Assembly: GCA_030761205.1 (NCBI GenBank) | Contig: JAULJL010000015.1 | Coordinates: 16,001,501 to 16,065,500, forward strand | Direction: 5' to 3' | Origin: Fremontodendron californicum | Lineage: Eukaryota; Streptophyta; Magnoliopsida; Malvales; Malvaceae | Length of the DNA: 64,000 nt | Part shown: positions 22,316-34,300 of the stretch, one piece after another | How positions within the stretch are numbered: position 1 is the first letter of the stretch | Layout of the letters: each line of letters begins with the position of its first letter | Notes under the pieces: model-generated | Databases searched by the model: none | What the model was told of the DNA's origin: nothing | The model's input: only the letters and a program-made list of their open reading frames with translations | Made by a program: the position numbers and the translations under genes

Positions 22316-22775
22316 TGGGAATGTGATGGGAATTTAATTGATGGGAATGTGATTTATGTGATTAGTATGTTAAAAAATATTTATTTTTTGGAAATATAAC
22401 TTTTTTTTGGAAATTACTTTCCCATAAGTATTGGAATGTGATTCTCATGAAAAAAAATGGGAAAGTAGCTTTCCCATGTAATTGGAAAATTCAAAAAAGT
22501 GTTAAGACAAAATTACTTTTCTTCTTAATTATTTGGTTTAAAATTACCAATGAAAATATTATTTTTAAATATTTAGTACAAATGTTTGTTAATAATAAAT
22601 ATAATTGAAATATTTAAATAATTTACATCTAGCCTTTTAACTTTTGAACTACATGAGAGTAATTTCGATAATTTATTATCAACAAATATTTTTTATCCTA
22701 AAAATAATTCAAATTACCAATTGAAATATTATTTTTAAATATTTAGTACAAATGTTTGTTAATAATAAATATCAT
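22316..22775. mobile_element. Fragment of a small DNA element with an internal duplication
   Basis: It opens with GGACGTTTGGGAATGTGATG, which resembles MITE termini common in plants, and contains GGGAAAGTAGCTTTCCC-like palindromic text at about 22465-22480. A stretch of about 65 bp (ATTATTTTTAAATATTTAGT...) at 22557-22605 recurs at 22728-22775. The far terminus is missing, cut off by the LTR that begins at 22776. Confidence 0.4.
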
Positions 22776-24507
22776 TGATGTACTCAGATTAGTGTATCTT
22801 AAACCTTGCACTAAATATGATCAATGTTAAGTATAGTAGTAGCAAGGGTCGAATCCACAGAAATTGCTTTTAATTTATAAGTTGTTGGTTCAAAACTTTA
22901 GTTCTAAGACAATAAAAGAAAAATGGGGTTTTAAGTTGTTTTGAAATTAAATTAAACAAGAAAAGTAAGATTCAAAGTAATAAGAAGAAATCAAATACGA
23001 GAAGTATGGTTAAGGTGTCATTCGTCACCACTAAACATCATTAAGAATCAATATCAGATTTATCAACATCAATACTCTATCAAAACTATCAACCGTAGAT
23101 AACAACAAACTTTGTTACCCCAATCCTTTCTTAGTTCATCGTTAAATAGGATAAACACCTCTATTTAATCTCTAACCATCAAACAACCTAGAATAAACTC
23201 TCTAGATTCAACTTAATGCAAGCTTTATGATGAGAAATATAGGTTGATCTAAGCAACAAACACATAAACTCGGATTGTATAACTTAGGTTATGTTCCACT
23301 TTGCAATTATCGAAAACTCTAACATAATCATTAATCACAAATTGCCACTTATGAATAGGAAATCAAGACAACTACGGATCAAGACTCCTAAACTAGCAAT
23401 AGGCCATTATCGAGATATATCTAGTTGATCACCCTAAATAAATCAAGACAAAGATCATGAACAATTTTTATAAAAGAACATAAGCAATTTTGATAAAAAA
23501 TCAATGATAGATAAATTCTGAATATCAATTACAAAATATGTCTAGGGCTTTGAAATCACCCTTAACCAAAAAGAAGTTTAGCCTAGCATAGACATTGTTA
23601 ACATAAACATAAAATAAAAAAGAAACTAAAAAGAAAACTAAGAGAATGGAGAAGAAGAAGAAGAATATTAATTATTCAGCCTCTTGCTCTCTCAAACTCT
23701 GTAAGAAAAGAAGAAAATCAGATTACAATGCATAGATAAGTGTGTTTGTAGCTCTCCCTTGTTTCTCTATTTATAGGCAGAAAGTACGGTATTTCCTTAT
23801 GTTTTGCGATCCCCAGGGTTTGATAGGCTGACTTACGGCTAGGTTTTGTGTAATAAGGCAAGGTGTAGTCAAGTAGGAAACATAAATAAGGAAAAATACA
23901 AGTCTTGCGGCTAAAGGAAAGCTTTTAAGGAAAGGTTGAATGACTTGCAGCCAAAGGTTTAATAAGGAAGGAAAGTTCAAAGCTGATTACTAGTCCTACT
24001 TTGGCTAGGATTGTGTTTTATAGCAAGGTTTATTCAATAAAGAAAGTAGGGTAGCCGCAACTCCTATTTTGACTAGGATTAGGTGTTTTCAGCTAGGGTA
24101 TTTATCAAGGAAGGAAATAAGGCAGCCCATGGTATTTTAAGAAGAGGTGGCGTCTGACTTTTTATGAGGTTCAGTAACTCTAGCCGCTAAGGCTCCTTTG
24201 ACCATGAAAATAGGTTTTCAACTAGGGACATGAGGGAATAAGAGTATGAGCAGCCAGTAGGTTTTATTTATGGAAGGTTTGGACTAGGTTTAGCCACATA
24301 GTGTCTCCTTGATGGGCAGACAGTTTTCCTTTGTGCTTGAAGCTTAATTTCTTATCCAAATTCATTCTTTTTAACTTCAAAGCAATCCTTATCTTCCAAA
24401 ACACCTACAAAACACAAAACAATAGTAAACTATCTATAAATTCAAGAATCAAAGCACAAAGTATAAGGAAATGATATAGGAAAATGTATGAAATTAAGCA
24501 CTTATCA
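22776..24507 (-). repeat. LTR of an Athila-like gypsy or LARD element, reverse strand (1732 bp)
   Basis: On the minus strand it begins TGATAAGTGCTTAATTTC and ends with a GTGGATTCGACCCTTGCTA segment and CTGAGTACATCA, so TG...CA. A purine-rich GTGTGGAGGAGTT precedes it. TGATAAGTG starts and GGGTCGAATCCACAG-type text near the end recur in plant Athila-type and LARD LTRs. A minus-strand TATA box (CCTATAAATAGAG, about 23766-23778) is a plausible promoter. Confidence 0.6.
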
Positions 24508-25610
24508 AACTCCTCCACACTTAGTCTTTTGCTAGTCCTCGAGCAAACAAGATAGAAACAAGGTAAGAAAACCTAATCTAATCCACCTCCTAATCTAATA
24601 CACCTTCAATAAAAATTAGAGACAATCATTGGACAAGTCTTATAAACTAATCAATAGCTTAAAGAAGTTCACAAAGAATCATGCTTGAATGTAAATAGTT
24701 TGAGTTAAGCCAACATTAACATATCTTAATCAAAATAATTTTCACTCTTATAAACTAATCAACATTAACATAACATTCAAACTTAATCTCAACTTCTCAT
24801 ATGGGATACTCTCATGTTTTCACTCTTTAAAGTAGTGGTAAAGTGTTTACACTCAATCAATCTCATGAAAACAGTCTTACCATATGCTTGCTTGTCCACC
24901 TATTCTCCACTATTTAGATCATACAACTACATGAATCAAGAGGTCTTTATTCAAGGTTGCAATGGGGCCAAGGGGTTGTAATGTGGTTAAAGACTAAAAG
25001 ATAAAGGATATCACAAAGGTTCCAAAGACTTCATAGAATTTAGAGACATAATAAGATTTTGTAAAGGAAAACTTCTCAATATTCCTTAGAAGCTCATAAT
25101 AACATAGGCTAAATTTTCATGTTGAGCCTTTGTTTCATTCTAACCAACTTTGTAATATCTTTTCTTTAACCAAAAGTTCAAGAGATGATTCATTTTTCTT
25201 TTTTTTCTTTCTTCTTTTTTTCTTTTCAATATGGGAAAGTATTTTGACAATATTCCCTTTCTTTTTCTCTAGACTTTTGCCTTTCTCCTCCCTCACACTT
25301 ATTTCTTGTTTCTAACCCAAATTTATTAATAGATATCCTTGTTTATGCAATATGTTTCAAATATTCAATCCATCTTTAGAACAAGAGTAAATATATAAAT
25401 GTGTTTAGGCTAGGTGTAAGATGTGGTTACCAAAGAAATAGCTTATTCAATGTAGGCTCAAATTGGCTCACTATGGGGATGTTCTCTTCAAACATCAATA
25501 TGGGATGGCTGATTTGGAAAAAATCCTAATGCCTTTATCATATCCATGTTGTCATATGTATCAATATAGTCTCAAACGGTTTATAGCAAGTTCTAGAGAA
25601 ATATCATAAG
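24508..25610 (-). mobile_element. 3' internal remnant of the Athila-like element
   Basis: Non-coding, reading on the minus strand into the purine tract and LTR at 24507. It is cut at 25610 by the start of element B. Pol and the other LTR are not in the window. It includes pyrimidine-rich text at about 25188-25300. Confidence 0.45.
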
Positions 25611-25742
25611 TGTAGACACCTAATTTTCTTCGGGCCCCCTAAACCAAGTAAATTCTTCCTTATACATTTTTAGAATGCAAAAAATCTCTTCTCATCTTGC
25701 AGATGGTCCTCCAAGACTTGTGATTCGGAGTTCAGCATGAAA

Positions 25743-25825
25743 AGTCAATCTGGAAAAAGTCAACTCTGGAAAAGTCAACTTCAAAAAGTCAACCTCAAAA
25801 AGTCAACTACTAAAAAGTCAACCCT
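25743..25825 (+). promoter_or_regulatory. GTCAA (W-box core) cluster in LTR B
   Basis: Seven GTCAA copies, mostly AAAAAGTCAAC, in about 80 bp, at the same distance from the LTR start as in the other copies. Confidence 0.4.
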
Positions 25826-26469
25826 TAGTCAAAATCAAGATTTGAAGTTGAATTGAACAATGGTGAAAGAATTTTGATAATCCGAGGTTTACAACGAAAG
25901 ATATGGAGTTTGGAAGATGGATTGTGAAAATTTCAGTGTAGGGGAAGCCTTAATTCGGCAAATTTGGGGAAAGTGCTTAAACGATCAAATTGGTCGAAAT
26001 TGGAGGTTCCAAATGGATATAATTAATGACTACGGATATTGGAAGGGCCAATTGGAATAAGAAGCAAAGGAAGAGTCAATTTGGAAGAAAAACCAAAAAT
26101 TAGGGTTTTGGTTAAAAATGGTGAATTTTGCAAATTTGGGGAAAACTACAGAGATGGTCTGATTAAGTGAAATTGAAGTCCCCAATTGATGAATAATGAA
26201 TAAACAAGGGTACCCCAAACCCCAATTTGAAGTGAATCTAAAGGAAGAGCCGATTAGAGCAAAAACGAAAAAATGAGAATTTTCGAGTTTGAAAAGGGAA
26301 AACTAAAACGGAGGGGAATTTGATTGTAAAAATTGGGAGTTTTCGGACCAACTCAAATTCAATATAGGACAAAGGAAGTGGAAAAAGAAAATCCAGAAAT
26401 TTGACTCGTTTTGAGTAAAACCGAGGTTTCGAAGGTTGAAGGGCATTCTCGAGAAATCCCAAAGAAAAA

Positions 26470-27140
26470 TCTGGAAGAAATAGCGAACGAGCTCAAAAAA
26501 TTATGAAAACTTTCAGATTTGAGTTTCATAATTTTTGGAAGAGATTGGTGAAGAAAAATCCAGAATCGGAGCTCATTTGAAAAATGGCAAAGTTCGGGTG
26601 CACTAACCCGAAATTCCCAAAGACAATTCCGAGAAAAATAGCAAACGAGCTCGAAAAATTATGAAAACTTCTAGATCTGAGTGTCATAATTTTTGGAATA
26701 TATTGGCAAAGAAAAATCCGGAATAGAAGCTCATTTGAAAAATGGTAAAGTTCAGGTGCACTAACCCGAAATTCCCAAAGATAATTCCGAGAAAAATAGA
26801 AAACGAGCTCGGAAAATTATGAAAACTTCTATATCTGAGTTTCATAATTTTTGGAAGATATTGGCGAAGAAAAATCCGGAATCGGAGCTCATTCGAAAAA
26901 TGGCAAAGTTCGGGTGCACTAACTAGAAATTCCCAAAGATAATTACGGGAAAAATAGCAAACGAGCTCGAAAAATTATGAAAACTTCCAGATCTGAGTTT
27001 TATAATTTTTGGAAGAGATTGGTGAAGAAAAATCTGGAATTGGAGCTCAAATAAAAAAGGCTAAATTTGGGAGGCACTAAAATATGATTCCAAGAGAAAA
27101 ATTCGGGAAAAATAGCAAATGAGCTCGAAAAAATGTGAAA
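26470..27140 (+). repeat. Tandem array in LTR B, period about 158 bp, five copies
   Basis: Landmark AACGAGCTCGAAAAATTATG recurs near 26486, 26645, 26804, 26961 and 27118. More regular than the copy in LTR A. Confidence 0.8.
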
Positions 27141-29242
27141 ACCTCCAGAACCAAGTTTTATATTGAATGGGATGAGTTGGAAAAGACAAATTCAAAATTA
27201 GGGTCCATTTGCAATTAAATTAAGTTTGGGGGCTAAAAGGGTAATTTTACCAAAGAAACCGAAAAGGGCCAATTTGCAATTAAAATATATGAAACATGAA
27301 GGAATTGCTGGGATATTCCAGGCCCTTGGCTGGTCATCTCATGAATAAAGGGTGAGATTTGATTAAATATATCCAATGGTCACTATCAAATTGCAAGATG
27401 CCATTTTTAATGTCATGAAAATATCTTGTCTATCAAATAGCCTAGGTGCTTTGTAAAAAGATGAGTACATCCTTCAATGGCCAAGATAAAATTGCAAGAT
27501 AGCATTTTTATTGTCATGAAAATATCTTGATCTAATGGCTTAGATTGATGGAGAAAGGAGAAGGACATACCATCCAAGGTTTGAGGTAAAAAAAGAAAAA
27601 AGGGAGGAGCACACACTCTCATATTTGGAGAGGGTCGGCCATACCATTTAGGAGGTGGGGTATCAGATTTTTTAGAGAGGGCAGTAGGAAAAAAGAGAGA
27701 AAAAGGGAGAGGAAAAAATAATGGATTTTCTTACTACTCTTTGATTTGGAAAGCTAAAGCAAGATAGCTATTTTCTTCCATGCTCTCCTCCATGCTTTGT
27801 TCATATGATTTGGTTATTCCTTTATGATTTTCACTTTTATTTTATTTTTTTTCATGAAATAAAATTGTTTTTCAAAACAAGTTCCAAAATATTTCTTCTT
27901 CTTTTCATTAAATAACGAAGTTGTCAAACTTTTTCTACATGTTTTTCATACTGGCCGAAACCTAACTAGTGTTGTTGTGCTTGTTCTTGCTTGATGTGGT
28001 TTGCTTGGTTGGTTGTGCTCATGTTCTTATCTCTTGATTGATTTGTGGTAGGATAGATCCCCCTATTTGTTGCTTCATGTTCATGCATTCATCTCATCCC
28101 CACTTGATTTTTGACTTAAGCCAACCAATGGCTCAAAGCCAAGTTCTCTTGAGCATGCTTGTGGAAAAATGAAATGTTATGCAAGTTAGATTTTTTTATT
28201 TTTATCACCATGCACTCCTTGTCCAAATTTAAAGATTTTTTAACCACAAGTTTTAGACCCTTTAAGCAACCTCTAGTATTTTTGTTGTGAGTTTTGGATT
28301 TTTCTATTAAAGGTTTAAAAATGGATTTTGGCAAAACAGTTTTTAACTCACTGTCTTGATTTTGGGCAAAAATCGATAATAGTATCCATGCTCTAAAAAT
28401 TAAGCTAATTTTTCCCATAGAGGTCGACATGTTCTAAGTCTCCCATAAATTTTTCAGAATTTTTTGAATTTTTTTAGAAGAGCAAAACAAATCGATTTCC
28501 AACATTGCCAGTGAGAGTCAGTTTTGTTTTTTAAGAAATACTATTTTCTGTTTTGGTTAGGATATTAAGAGGGGGCTGATTTGGGGCATTAGCTGCTGTC
28601 TTAGGTTAATTTCCAAGCCATTTCAATCATAAATTTTGATTTTATAAAAGTCAGGTCATGGGCGGTCAACTCGAATTTCAAAACTAGGAAAATAAGGCCT
28701 TTTAATATGGGGGGTTCGGCCAAGAGGCTACTTTCATCCAAAAATTTCACTTTTTTTTCTAATCCGAGCCCAAAGTCTTTTGATTTTGAAAATCCGGTTT
28801 AGGTCTCTTCCTAAGGTAGTCTAATACCTTTTTAGGTATACGGATTTCCTTACTCTAAGGAAGAAATACATCTTCATGCATTGCATTTAAAAATGTTTTT
28901 ATTTAATTTGTCATAAAAACGTATTTTTCGATTTATTAAACATTTGGCAAGAATTAATTTATGATCTTTGCCGAGTTTGCCGGGGAGGTTAGGAAATTAT
29001 TCAACGCACATGTTTATAGAATCGAAACGTATGGTTTTCATTTTACTCGAAATCATGTAAATATCATATGAAAGAATTATATTCCCAGCTTTGCCGGGTT
29101 TGCAGGGAAGCACGGTAATATTTTCTGACATGTGCTATTTATATGATTCCTCACATGAAGAATTCATTTCAAATAATGATGTGTGCATGTAACCATGATG
29201 TGATTATGAATATTTTATGATGATGCCATTTTGTTGATTTTG

Positions 29243-30235
29243 CCATGTCATTCACATGCCATTTCATTCATTATGCCATGTCATTCATATGCCATGTCAG
29301 TCATACGCCATGTCATTCATATGCCATGTCATTCATTATGCCATGTCATTCGTGTGCCATGTCATTCACATGTCATGCCATCTAGATTAGGCCATGTCAT
29401 TCGCATGCCATGTCATTCATTTGTGCCATGTCATTCATATGCAATGTCATCCATTCACATGTCATGCCGTCTAGATTAGGCCATGTCATTCACATGTCAT
29501 GTCATTCATATGCCATGTCATTCATATGCCATGTTATTCACATGCCATGTCATTCATTATGCCATGTCATTCGTGTGCCATGTCATTCACATGTCATGCC
29601 ATCTAGATTAGGCCATGTCATTCGCATGCCATGTTATTCATTTGTGCCATGTTATTCATATGCCATGTCATTCATTCACATGTCATGCCATCTAGATTAG
29701 GCCATGTCATTCACATGCCATGTCATTCATATGCTATGTCATTCATTCACATGCCATGTCATTTAAATTATGCCATGTCATTCATTCACGTGTCATGTCG
29801 TCTAGATTATGTCATGTTAGTCATTCACATGCCATATCATTCATTCACATATCATGTCATTTAGTTTATGCCATATCATTCATTTAGTATACCTTGTTCA
29901 TTCGTCCATGTCACCATGCGCTCATGCCATGTCATTTGCATCATGTCATCCATAGATTAGGTCATTATATGTTATGTCATTCATGCTCATGCTATACCAT
30001 CCTTATGCCATGTCATTCATATGCCATGTCATTTTGTTTGCCATGTCGATTTCATTCACATAACATTCATGTGCCATGTCATTCATATGCCATGTCATTT
30101 TGTATTGCCATGTCGATTTCATTCACATGACATTCATTCATGCCATGTCGATACCATTCACATGACATTCATTCTTATGCCATGTCATTCACATTTCATG
30201 TCATTTATTCTTTGGCTATGTCATTTAAATTTTTT
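29243..30235 (+). repeat. CATGTCATTCA-type array in LTR B
   Basis: Dozens of short CATGCCATGTCATTCA units with higher-order repetition of about 220 bp (TCTAGATTAGGCCATGTC recurs near 29390, 29471, 29604, 29693). It occupies the same place as the 53-bp array of LTR A but has a different unit. Confidence 0.85.
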
Positions 30236-30650
30236 CATTGTAAATTGCTTGCAATGCCATGTTATTTATACATGTTATATATTCATGTTTTAATTTGTAT
30301 ATTCATGATTATTCAACTTTTTGAAAATTGATGTTTTTCAATAAAATAAGGTTATTCCCGAGTTATAGTAATTCATGATTTCCCTGCCAGGTTGTCGGAG
30401 AGGATATCAGCAATTATCATTAACAACGGAATATCTTTCTTTCAAAAACAAGAGTGATTCGGAGATTTTCTAAGTAAATAAAAATTTCTATGTTTTGCGG
30501 GGTCTGCTGGGGAATATAGGAAAATTTTGAGTTAATAATTCAGAATCATTTTCAACTAGAAATGGGATTATTTTTCTTTAAAATGGGAATTATTTTAAAA
30601 TATCAATTTCAAAACCGATTTTTACAGAGACTCGAGATAACACACGATTA

Positions 30651-30722
30651 ATAAGGTACCGTTTTATACGGGCGTTGTGGGGGTGCTAATCCTTCCCCGC
30701 ACGTAACCGACTCCCGAACCCG
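30651..30722 (+). promoter_or_regulatory. Near-invariant LTR block (copy 2)
   Basis: Carries the same GTACCGTTTTATACGGGC ... CCCCGCACGTAACCGA block as 8829-8904, about 280-350 bp before the LTR end. Confidence 0.6.
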
Positions 30723-31002
30723 CTTCTTTGATTTCTCTGGTTTAAAAATGCAGACTTCAAAATTGGTTTTAAAAATATTTTAATTAATTTTAAAATGTTT
30801 TACAAAATCGGTTTTAATAGGTAGCTGATCACACTTAGCCAAAAAAGTTTGGTGGCAACTCCATGTCTTTTTTTCGAGATTGTTTTCAAACCCTCATTTT
30901 ATTCAAGAGGAATTAAGTTGTCTTTTCCTTTGTTTCCCCAATGTCACACTTAACGAGTAATGTATTGCGATGGGACTTGTTATTTTTTAGGTTGCGACAG
31001 CT

Positions 31003-31020
31003 TGGCGACTCCGCTGGGGA
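31003..31020 (+). promoter_or_regulatory. Primer binding site, tRNA-Arg
   Basis: TGGCGACTCCGCTGGGGA starts four bases after the LTR end. Its reverse complement TCCCCAGCGGAGTCGCCA is what I recall as the 3' end plus CCA of a plant tRNA-Arg, the primer reported for Ogre-type elements. Confidence 0.85.
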
Positions 31021-32390
31021 ATTTAGAGAGTCAGACCTAGAGTTAGTCGCGTGTTATCAAAAGTCTCGGTTTTGTCAGTTTTAATTGGTATTTAATTATA
31101 ATTCCCATTTTATTTTATTTTTTAAGAGGATTTTACTTAAATAATAAAATGCTTTTAAATATGTTCATGTACATGCATTATTATTACTGTTCTTTGATTA
31201 CTTAACCTTGTATATTATTACTGCTCTCTGGTTGGTTAATGCATTACACTATTCTTGATCTTTGCTTTAATAAATTGTTGGGGCATTTAGATTAAGGGTT
31301 GTAAAATAGTTGGTGAAAGGTTTGTTGTTCCTCCTAACACACCTATCAACCCGGGTTTCGTCTTTTTAGGTGGAGTGAAGTACCTACGCTTCGTGTGGCA
31401 ATAGCCTCCGGATAAGCTAGCGAAACATTCTCGAGGTAAAAATTACCTACGCTTCATGTGGCAATAGCCTCCGCATAAGCCTGGGAAATGTATCCTAACA
31501 AATTGAACCCACTTTTATCGGGGTGCCTTACTAGCCTTCACCGGTGACAGTAAAGAGCAATTTGGAGCCTTTTTAGAACCTAATGCAACCTCATATAGTG
31601 AACGTAGGCGAAGCCATGTCGAATTTTCGTTAGAGGTACTGAAGCTAGGAACACATGGAGGAATGCTTCTGATCTTATGCCATTTATTTTTGCATTCTGA
31701 ATAAGCATTGTAGATCGGGCAACGATGAATGTACATCGCCCTTAATAAATTTGGTATGTCGCCCCAAAGGCATCGAGATGCTTAAATAAGTTGACATTGT
31801 TGGGGCAAATGTCCATGGACTTTTTTTGAAATTGAAAATATAAAATTCTTTTTCAGACATTTTTGCTTTTTGCACATTTCATGCATATATGAATAAAGCA
31901 TGTACATCCATGTTTTTTTATCTCATTCTTTTCAATAAACGGATGGTGATAATACTCTCATTTGATGATTTCATAAACATTCATGGATTGAATAAAATTT
32001 TTAGACCGATAGTGTTGAATGAACATTTAGATACCCGTGCCATAATAAGACCCACTACCCCAAAAGTTTTAAAAAAAATTGGTTTTGGAAACTAAAATTT
32101 TGATTTTTTGCAGGGAAAACATTTTTCAAAAATCATGGATTAAATTTGGGGGCAAACCAAGATCGGTCTCACCAATTTCGTTTAATCATTGATTAATCTC
32201 TTTGCATATACCCTGGTGATTAATTCATTTATTTTTTACATGTATCATATTGACATCATGTTACGATCTTAACATGCATAGGTCATTCATTATAGAATAC
32301 ATTTGTGACATACCTGGTCATTCTTTGTATATATCCTTGTGTTAATTTAGTTATTCTTTACATGCATCATGTTGGCATCAGGTCACATTC
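31021..32390 (+). other. Leader of element B, non-coding
   Basis: Contains a local duplication: CCTACGCTTCGTGTGGCAAT near 31383 and again, with one change, near 31446. No frame with a recognised domain. Gag would normally start in this region or soon after. Confidence 0.5.
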
Positions 32391-32394
32391 ATGA

Positions 32395-32960
32395 AAAACA
32401 TAGTCAGCATGATTGCTCTGTATATGCTCATGCATTGATTTGTTTATTCTTCACATGCATCAGGTTGCATTCATAACAAACACAGTCAGCATGATTTCTC
32501 TGTATATGTTCATGCATTGATTTGTTTATTCTTCACATGCTTCATGTTAGCATCAGGTTGCATTCATGATAAACACAGTCAGCATGATTTCTTTGTACAT
32601 GTTCATGCCTTGATTTGTTTATTCTTTACATGCATCATTTTAGCATCAGGTCGCATTCATGAAAAACATAGTCAGCATGATTTCTCTATATATGTTCATG
32701 CATTAATTTGTTTATTCTTTACATGCATCATGTTAGCATCAGGTTGCATTCATAACAAACACAGTCAGCATGATTTCTCTATATATGTTCATGCATTAAT
32801 TTGTTCATTCTTTACATACATCATGTTGACATCAGGTTACATTCATGGCATGACATCAAGTTACATTCATGGCATACATAGTCATCATGAGTTCTTCCTA
32901 TATGCTCATGCAATAATTTGACATATTGCCATTAGGTTGCATTCATGACATACATGGTCA
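32395..32960 (+). repeat. 93-bp tandem array in the leader/gag region of element B
   Basis: About six units with CAGGTTGCATTCATAACAAA, ACAGTCAGCATGATTTCTCT and TGTTCATGCATTGATTTG. The unit is a multiple of three, which explains a 134-codon frame at 32517-32921; its cysteine- and histidine-rich product has no family signature. Looser copies continue to about 33250. Confidence 0.8.
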
Positions 32961-33331
32961 GCATGATTTTCTTTGTATATACTCTGTGTCAATCATTTAT
33001 TCTTTACATGTATCATAATTGACATCGTATGGCATTCATAATGTATATGATCATTCATTGGGAAATGCATCTGGAATATACATGGTCATTCATTGCATAT
33101 ATCCATGCATTGATTTTTCTTATTCTTTAAATGCATCATGTTGGCATCGTGTTGCATTTATAACATACATGGTCAGCATGTTTCCACTGTATATGACCAT
33201 ACATCACTTTGTTTATTCTTCACATGCATCAAATTGCATTCATGACATTCATAGCTTATTCATCATGAAACACACTAATGAGATGAAATAGAAATTGGCT
33301 TAGCTTTAAAGAGCTTTCTTCATCAGCTAAA

Positions 33332-33484
33332 AGCTATGACCCCAACATCAAGTGCAAGTATCACATTGGGGCAATTGGGTATTCGATTGAGAAATGCAGA
33401 AAACTGAAGGAAAGAATTGGTCTTGTCCACGATGGCATTTTGACTCCAGAGTATATCGAACAATGGAAATCTGTTTTACCATAG
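33332..33484 (+). pseudogene. Tat/Ogre gag remnant with zinc knuckle
   Basis: Fifty codons read SYDPNIKCKYHIGAIGYS, then IEKCRKLKERI, then LTPEYIEQWKSVLP, and stop. The Cys-x2-His ... Cys pattern following YDPN is the nucleocapsid-type motif near the end of Tat-lineage Gag, which binds element RNA. Nothing upstream or downstream remains of Gag or the protease. Only one motif was recognised, but it fits the setting between the primer site and the 3' spacer. Confidence 0.65.
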
Positions 33485-34300
33485 ATTGATTTCCTCTTGA
33501 AGAATTTTGAGGATAAGAATTGTGATCTCTGAAGGCATGTCAATAGGAGAATTCTGATGCATGTAGTTTCATACCTCATGATGAAAACACTTGTCTCATG
33601 TCGATATCTATATGAAATAAATAAATTTTGAATTTTAAAATCTTTGTTTTTGTTGTGTTTTAACAATAATTTGAATGTACAAAAACAAGCATTAAGGAAG
33701 TTCTAATAATGGACAGTCTCAAAAATATTGATGATCATTATTAGAAATGACCCAAACCCTCCCCCTCTCTTTTGGGCTTTCCTATGCCTAAATCCCTTGA
33801 ACCAAGACCACTTGGAAGACCTAATTCTTCAAGGAATATGAATGATTGAACTTCATAAACCATTGTCACTAAGCAAAGATGTAGATCCTAGTTTAGGCTA
33901 TGAGCAAAGGAACGAAATTTTTTGAAAATTTTTCGAGTTCCTCAGAAAATCGAACAAATAAGATATTCTTTCAAGGATTTAGATTGTGGTAATTTGATGT
34001 ATGTCAAGTTTGTGCCAAAACCATTCACATCCTTTCAAAATAACCACAAAACACCAATTATCCCATGTCCTAGAGAAAACCTGTTTTCGGGTAATATTTT
34101 CCTTGGTACTCCAAACAAACCCAAGATTGAAACTCAGCATTTTCAATGTAAACCTAGACTTACGATATTCCTCGTAATGACACAAATTCTCATGGTTAAT
34201 CAAATTGGGGCATCACATGTAGAAATGATGAATACATGGTGGATAAGGGGGAATTAACGCATGAATCATTGGGGCATGCGACACAAAAAAAGAGGGGGAA
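33485..34300 (+). other. Non-coding module in place of pol in element B
   Basis: From 33884 (ATCCTAGT) on, it matches 51193-51620 of element C: both have GAGATATTCTTTC-like text and a CATTGGGGCAT-like segment before the shared 3' spacer. It encodes no recognisable protein in either copy. A 111-codon frame at 33922 is not preserved in element C. Confidence 0.6.

Larger units (their letters stand above)
25611..30999 (+). repeat. 5' LTR of element B (5389 bp)
   Basis: It begins TGTAGACACCTAATTTTCTT and ends TAGGTTGCGACA, followed by the primer site. Same order of parts as LTR A: GTCAA cluster, array of about 158 bp, central block, CATGTC array, conserved block, PBS-like TGGCAACTCC (30853-30862). 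It is too diverged from LTR A to be a recent sister. Confidence 0.9.

Noticed and set aside
29231..30331. Several overlapping open frames with CHVIHMPCHS repeats
   Set aside because: Translation of the CATGTC array in LTR B in different frames; not genes.
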